A stretch of 64,000 nt of DNA from Caballeronia sp. dw_276 (GTDB lineage Bacteria; Pseudomonadota; Gammaproteobacteria; Burkholderiales; Burkholderiaceae): the NCBI RefSeq assembly GCF_018449635.1, contig NZ_JAAVUV010000003.1, positions 1 through 64,000 on the forward strand, read 5' to 3'. Each line of letters begins with the position of its first letter. Position 1 is the stretch's first letter. Below are positions 59,691 through 64,000 of this stretch, in pieces. Below the pieces are notes generated by a model. The model did no database searches and had not been told where the DNA came from. It saw only the letters and a program-made list of their open reading frames with translations. The translations under genes were made by a program, and so were the position numbers.

Positions 59691-60500
59691 ATGTCCATTA
59701 CGCTGAAAAACGACCACGATATTGCGCAAATGCGCATCGCCTGCCGGCTCGCGAGCGAAGTGCTCGATTTCATCACACCTCACATTGTTGCGGGCGTGAC
59801 GACCGGCGAACTGGATCGCCTTTGCCATGAGTACATGGTGAAGGAACAGGGCACCGTGCCCGCACCGCTGAATTACCAGCCGCCGGGCTACCCGCCCTAC
59901 CCCAAGGCCACCTGCATCTCGGTCAACGACGTGATTTGCCACGGCATTCCCGGCGACAAGGCGCTGAAAAACGGCGACGCGCTGAATATCGATATCACGG
60001 TGATCAAGGACGGTTATTTCGGCGATACCAGCCGCATGTTCCTTGTCGGCGAAGGATCTATCCTGGCGAAGCGCCTGGTGCAGACCACCTTCGACTGCAT
60101 GTGGCTTGGCATCGACCAGATCAAGGCGGGCGCGCATCTAGGCGACATTGGCTATGCCATCCAGAAACATGCCGAGGCGCAAGGTTACAGCGTGGTGCGC
60201 GAATATTGCGGCCACGGCGTGGGCAAGGTGTTCCACGAAGACCCGCAAGTGCTGCACTACGGGCGTCCTGGTACGGGCATCGAGCTGCAGGCCGGGATGA
60301 TTTTTACCGTCGAACCCATGATCAACGCCGGTCGCCGCGATATCCGGACCATGCCCGACCAGTGGACCGTGAAGACGCGCGACCGCAGTTTGTCGGCGCA
60401 ATGGGAGCATACGGTGCTCGTTACGCCCACGGGCTATGAAGTTCTGACCGTATCGGCGGGTACGCAGGCGCCTTCCGAGCTGATCGCCGCAACGGCCTGA
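59691..60500 (+). CDS. map: Methionine aminopeptidase, type I
   Basis: The 269-residue dinuclear metalloenzyme removes N-terminal methionine from nascent proteins. Metal ligands are in NIDITVIKDGYFGDTS (two Asp), GHGVGKVFHEDP (His), IFTVEPMI (Glu) and SAQWEHTVLV (Glu). ATG 59691 (MSITLKNDHDI) is chosen over a TTG four codons upstream. It is divergent from rpsB, and map next to rpsB and glnD is the common proteobacterial order. Confidence 0.97.
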   Translation: MSITLKNDHDIAQMRIACRLASEVLDFITPHIVAGVTTGELDRLCHEYMVKEQGTVPAPLNYQPPGYPPYPKATCISVNDVICHGIPGDKALKNGDALNIDITVIKDGYFGDTSRMFLVGEGSILAKRLVQTTFDCMWLGIDQIKAGAHLGDIGYAIQKHAEAQGYSVVREYCGHGVGKVFHEDPQVLHYGRPGTGIELQAGMIFTVEPMINAGRRDIRTMPDQWTVKTRDRSLSAQWEHTVLVTPTGYEVLTVSAGTQAPSELIAATA

Positions 60501-60663
60501 GTTATCGACTGAATTTTCGATCGCGTTGTCGAATTACCCGAGAGGAACCCGGTCTCTCGCGGGACCGTTCAGCAACGCCCGGCGCATGAAAGACGGCGAA
60601 AACAGCGTTTTGCCGAATGCAACGTTCTTCCACTGACCTCACGATCACTACGATCCCCTGCCC

Positions 60664-63249
60664 ATGAGCGTACCTGCCGACGCCCCGCCTATCGCCGACT
60701 CGCTGAAAGCCTCGTACAAGACGGCGAAAGCCGCGTTGCTCGAGCGCTTCAAGAACGCGACCAATGTGGATGGCCTGATGCACGCCCTCGCGCGCGCCAC
60801 CGACGACGCCCTTAAGGGCGCGTGGGACGCGTGCGAGATGCCGGCATCGGCGGCGTTGCTGGCGGTCGGCGGCTACGGGCGCGGCGAACTCGCGCCGTAT
60901 TCGGACATCGATATCCTTGTCTTGCTGCCCGATCACGAAACACCCGATCACGTGGAAACGCTCGGCGCACGTATCGAAAAGCTGATCGGCATGGCATGGG
61001 ATCTCGGGCTCGAAATTGGCAGCAGCGTGCGCTCGGTGTCGCAGTGCATCGATGAAGCCAGCAACGACATCACTATTCGCACGTCGCTGCTCGAAGCGCG
61101 CCGGATCGTGGGCAACGAGAAACTGGTCGATGCCTTCGAAGCGCGCTACCAGCAAACGCTCGATCCGCGTGCATTTTTCCAGGCCAAGGTCCTGGAAATG
61201 CGTCAGCGCCACGCCAAGTACCAGGACACACCGTATAGCCTCGAGCCAAACATCAAGGAAAGCCCGGGTGGTTTGCGCGATCTGCAACTGATCCTGTGGA
61301 TTTCGCGTGCAGCGGGCTTTGGCAGCAGCTGGCGGGAACTGGATTCGCGCGGGCTCATCACGGAGCGGGAAGCGAGCGAACTGCGGCGCAACGAAGGTTT
61401 CCTGAAGACGCTGCGCGCACGCCTGCACGTAATTGCGAAACGGCGGCAGGACATTCTTGTATTCGATTTGCAGACCGCGCTTGCGGAAAGTCTCGGCTAC
61501 AAGGCGACATCGTCGAAACGCGCCAGCGAACAACTGATGCGCCGCTATTACTGGGCCGCGAAAGCCGTTACGCAACTCGCCACCATCCTGATCCAGAATG
61601 TGGAAGCGCAACTGTTTCCATCGACGAGCGGCGTGACGCGCGTGTTGAACGAGCGCTTCGTCGAGAAACAGGGCATGCTCGAAATTGCCAGCGACGACGT
61701 ATTCGAGCGCCAGCCGAACGCGATTCTCGAAGCGTTCCTGCTGTATGAGCAGACGCGCGGGGTCAAGGGTTTATCGGCGAGAACGCTGCGGGCAATCTAC
61801 AACGCGCGCGACCTGATGGACCGCGACTGGCGGCGCGACCCCGAGAACCGGCGCCTGTTCATGGCGATCCTGCAAGCGCCCGAAGGCATCACGCACGCGC
61901 TCCGCCTGATGAACCAGACGAGCGTGCTCGGCCGTTATTTGCTGAACTTCCGGCGCATTGTCGGGCAAATGCAGCACGACCTGTATCACGTCTACACCGT
62001 CGATCAGCACATCCTGATGGTGTTGCGCAATATCCGCCGTTTTGCAATGGCCGAACACGCGCACGAATATCCGTTTTGCACCCAGCTCATGGGCAATTTC
62101 GAGCGCTCGTGGGTGCTGTACGTGGCGGCGCTTTTTCACGATATCGCGAAGGGTCGCGGAGGCGATCACTCCACGCTCGGCATGGCCGACGCACGGCGTT
62201 TTTGCCGCGATCACAACATGAACGCCGACGACAGCGATCTGGTCGTATGGCTTGTCGAGCAGCACCTGACCATGAGCCAGGTCGCGCAGAAACAGGACAC
62301 GAGCGATCCGGAAGTCATCAAGCAATTTGCATCGATGGTGAAAACCGAGCGCCGGCTGACCGCGCTTTATTTGCTGACCGTCGCCGATATCCGCGGTACC
62401 AGCCCCAAAGTCTGGAATGCGTGGAAAGGCAAGTTGCTCGAGGATCTGTACCGCGCGACGCGCGCCGTGCTCGGCGGCGCCGAAATGCACGCACATTCGG
62501 AACTCAAGTCGCGCCAGGAAGACGCGCTTGCGTTGCTGCGCCTTGAAACCGTGCCGGAACACGCCGAGAAAGCGTTGTGGGACAAGCTGGACGTCGGCTA
62601 TTTCCTGCGCCACGACGCCGCCGATATCGCCTGGCAAACGCGCGTGCTTTATAAACACGTGGAGAGTGAAAAGCCGATCGTGCGCGCGCGTCCGTCGCCG
62701 ATTGGCGCAGCGCTCCAGGTGCTCGTGTATGTGAAGGACCGTCCCGATTTGTTCGCCGGCATCTGCGCTTACTTCGATAAAAACGGACTTTCCGTCCTCG
62801 ACTCACGCATCACCACGACCCGCCACGGCTACGCGCTCGACAATTTTCTGGTCGCGCATCCGGACCATGACGGGCATTATCGCGACATCGCAAATCTCGT
62901 CGAACAGCAGTTGAGCACCTTGCTGACCGCCGAGGGCATCTTGCCGGAACCATCGAAGGGACGGGTTTCACGGCTGGTGCGCACCTTCCCGATCACGCCG
63001 CGCGTGGATTTGCGTCCCGACGAACGTGGTCAGTATTACATCCTGTCCGTGTCGGCCAACGACCGGCAGGGCCTCCTTTATTCGATCGCGCGGGTTCTCG
63101 CCCAGCACCGGATCGGCGTCCATGCGGCGCGGATCAACACGCTTGGCGAACGCGTGGAAGACGTGTTCCTGCTCGACGGCAAAACCCTATCCGACAACCG
63201 GACGCAAATCCAGGTCGAAACCGAGCTGCTGCGCGCGATCGCAGCCTGA
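60664..63249 (+). CDS. glnD: Bifunctional [protein-PII] uridylyltransferase/uridylyl-removing enzyme
   Basis: The 861-residue nitrogen sensor uridylylates PII when glutamine is low and de-uridylylates it when high. Its domains, in order, are the nucleotidyltransferase with [17 protein letters not shown] at about residue 68, the HD hydrolase with [13 protein letters not shown] at about 489, and two ACT glutamine-sensing domains at about 685 and 790. Full length with no motif lost. A gene starts only 6 bases after its stop, so read-through is likely. Confidence 0.97.
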   Translation: MSVPADAPPIADSLKASYKTAKAALLERFKNATNVDGLMHALARATDDALKGAWDACEMPASAALLAVGGYGRGELAPYSDIDILVLLPDHETPDHVETLGARIEKLIGMAWDLGLEIGSSVRSVSQCIDEASNDITIRTSLLEARRIVGNEKLVDAFEARYQQTLDPRAFFQAKVLEMRQRHAKYQDTPYSLEPNIKESPGGLRDLQLILWISRAAGFGSSWRELDSRGLITEREASELRRNEGFLKTLRARLHVIAKRRQDILVFDLQTALAESLGYKATSSKRASEQLMRRYYWAAKAVTQLATILIQNVEAQLFPSTSGVTRVLNERFVEKQGMLEIASDDVFERQPNAILEAFLLYEQTRGVKGLSARTLRAIYNARDLMDRDWRRDPENRRLFMAILQAPEGITHALRLMNQTSVLGRYLLNFRRIVGQMQHDLYHVYTVDQHILMVLRNIRRFAMAEHAHEYPFCTQLMGNFERSWVLYVAALFHDIAKGRGGDHSTLGMADARRFCRDHNMNADDSDLVVWLVEQHLTMSQVAQKQDTSDPEVIKQFASMVKTERRLTALYLLTVADIRGTSPKVWNAWKGKLLEDLYRATRAVLGGAEMHAHSELKSRQEDALALLRLETVPEHAEKALWDKLDVGYFLRHDAADIAWQTRVLYKHVESEKPIVRARPSPIGAALQVLVYVKDRPDLFAGICAYFDKNGLSVLDSRITTTRHGYALDNFLVAHPDHDGHYRDIANLVEQQLSTLLTAEGILPEPSKGRVSRLVRTFPITPRVDLRPDERGQYYILSVSANDRQGLLYSIARVLAQHRIGVHAARINTLGERVEDVFLLDGKTLSDNRTQIQVETELLRAIAA

Positions 63250-63255
63250 GAATCT

Positions 63256-64000
63256 ATGCGCGTCAAACTGACAGCGAAACATCCGCGACCGGCATCGCCG
63301 GCGCGTTCCCCCGTTCGTACGGGCAGCGTTGCCGGACGGAAAAAACCGCCTCGGGCGGAAGCGCCGAGCGGGGACCGGCCCGATCGGCCGGCTACGCCGC
63401 GTGGTGATCGTGGACCACGTCCGTCATTCGGCGATCGCGGCGCGCCACGTGGTGATCGTCCTTCGGGCGATGGCGAACGTCGTCCGTTCACGCCGCGTGG
63501 CGATGCGCCGCGTGGTGATCGTGGACCACGTCCGTCATTCGGCGATCGCGGTGCCCCGCGTGGTGATCGTCCTTCGGGCGATGGTGAGCGTCGTCCGTTC
63601 ACACCTCGCGGCGATGCACCCCGTGGTGATCGTGGACCGCGTCCGTCATTCGGCGATCGCGGCGCGCCACGTGGTGATCGTCCTTCGGGCGATGGCGAAC
63701 GTCGTCCGTTCACGCCGCGTGGCGATGCGCCCCGGGGTGATCGTGGACCTCGTCCGTCATTCGGCGATCGCGGTGCCCCGCGTGGTGACCGTCCTTCGGG
63801 CGATGGCGAACGCCGCCCGTTCCCGCCGCGTGGCGATGCGCCGCGCGGTGATCGTGGACCGAGGCCTTCTTTTGGCGATCGCGGTGCTCCGCGCGGCGAC
63901 CGTCCTTCGGGCGATGGTGAACGTCGTCCGTTCACGCCTCGTGGCGATGCGCCGCGTGGTGATCGTGGACCGAGGCCTTCGTTTGGCGATCGCGGCGCGC
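63256..64000 (+). CDS. Arg/Gly/Asp-rich repeat N-terminus of a probable RsuA-family pseudouridine synthase (3' truncated)
   Basis: The frame opens at ATG 63256 (MRVKLTAKHPRPASP) and stays open to the window end, 248 codons. After a basic leader of 48 residues it is made of 37-residue tandem repeats of RGDRGPRPSFGDRGAPRGDR type, low-complexity and probably disordered. Burkholderia genomes often carry, directly after glnD, a pseudouridine synthase with such a basic, Gly-rich extension and a start like this one, so I expect an S4/pseudouridine synthase domain beyond the window. No catalytic part is visible, so this is inference. Confidence 0.6.
   Translation, partial: MRVKLTAKHPRPASPARSPVRTGSVAGRKKPPRAEAPSGDRPDRPATPRGDRGPRPSFGDRGAPRGDRPSGDGERRPFTPRGDAPRGDRGPRPSFGDRGAPRGDRPSGDGERRPFTPRGDAPRGDRGPRPSFGDRGAPRGDRPSGDGERRPFTPRGDAPRGDRGPRPSFGDRGAPRGDRPSGDGERRPFPPRGDAPRGDRGPRPSFGDRGAPRGDRPSGDGERRPFTPRGDAPRGDRGPRPSFGDRGA
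63400..64000 (+). repeat. 111-bp in-frame tandem repeats (five full units and a partial sixth)
   Basis: Units begin at 63400, 63511, 63622, 63733, 63844 and 63955, each exactly 111 bases (37 codons), with differences mostly in third codon positions. All are in frame with the gene starting at 63256. The array continues past the window end. Confidence 0.95.

Noticed and set aside
63078..63935. A 285-codon minus-strand frame rich in Ser-Pro-Arg repeats
   Set aside because: It is the reverse reading of the 111-bp repeat array and the glnD 3' end. Repetition keeps it open. The plus-strand frame starting at 63256 fits the operon.
63400..64000. Regularly repeated DNA resembling a CRISPR array
   Set aside because: Units are contiguous 111-bp in-frame coding repeats with no unique spacers, and no cas genes are present.

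Overview
The window is GC-rich chromosomal DNA of a Burkholderiaceae-type beta-proteobacterium, most likely Paraburkholderia or Caballeronia. The evidence is the gene order of the envelope cluster (rpsB to rnhB), the guaB/guaA and ratA-rnfH/smpB neighbourhoods, the ppsA/ppsR pair, and protein sequences that read as Burkholderia-like throughout. I saw no tRNA, rRNA, insertion sequence, prophage or CRISPR array.

Region 1 (1-7.8 kb) is a purine (urate to ureidoglycolate) degradation locus. It has the C-terminal end of the cytochrome-c urate hydroxylase PuuD on the plus strand. On the minus strand are a FadR-type GntR regulator, an NCS1 permease, an allantoin/hydantoin racemase-like protein, PuuE allantoinase, UraD, allantoicase and ureidoglycolate lyase, closed by a terminator. 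Region 2 (7.8-15.9 kb, minus) holds ldcA-tadA-DUF1992 with 4-bp overlaps, then a complete ddpXABCDF set for cleaving and importing D-Ala-D-Ala, so cell-wall peptide recycling genes sit side by side.

Region 3 (16-21.9 kb) is the most interesting part. A minus-strand operon encodes a cytochrome b, a YedY-like molybdoprotein and a methionine-rich MXKDX-repeat periplasmic protein. It faces a plus-strand ECF sigma factor, two tandem NrsF (DUF1109) anti-sigma proteins and a DUF1223 protein. Four exact copies of GTAACC-N16-CGAA lie in front of the cytochrome b, the sigma factor, the second NrsF and the DUF1223 gene. This matches the SigF/NrsF hypochlorite and metal stress module known from Azospira and Caulobacter, with extra members.

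Region 4 (21.9-31.9 kb) has a COG0523 GTPase divergent from a TonB-dependent receptor with its own ExbB-ExbD-TonB, with two palindromes in the shared promoter region. A ferredoxin-NADP reductase, a GNAT acetyltransferase and a membrane PQQ glucose dehydrogenase follow. Region 5 (32-42.9 kb) is housekeeping: guaA, a membrane protein with DPxTG octad repeats, guaB, rnfH, ratA, smpB, an SPFH/NfeD pair, ppsA and ppsR.

Region 6 (42.9-59.5 kb, minus) is the conserved translation/envelope cluster rpsB-tsf-pyrH-frr-uppS-cdsA-dxr-rseP-bamA-skp-lpxD-fabZ-lpxA-lpxB-rnhB followed by a SpoU methyltransferase. It starts from a recognisable promoter with a long structured leader. Region 7 (59.7-64 kb, plus) carries map, glnD and the start of a gene whose N-terminus is built from 111-bp (37-residue) Arg/Gly/Asp-rich tandem repeats and which runs off the window.
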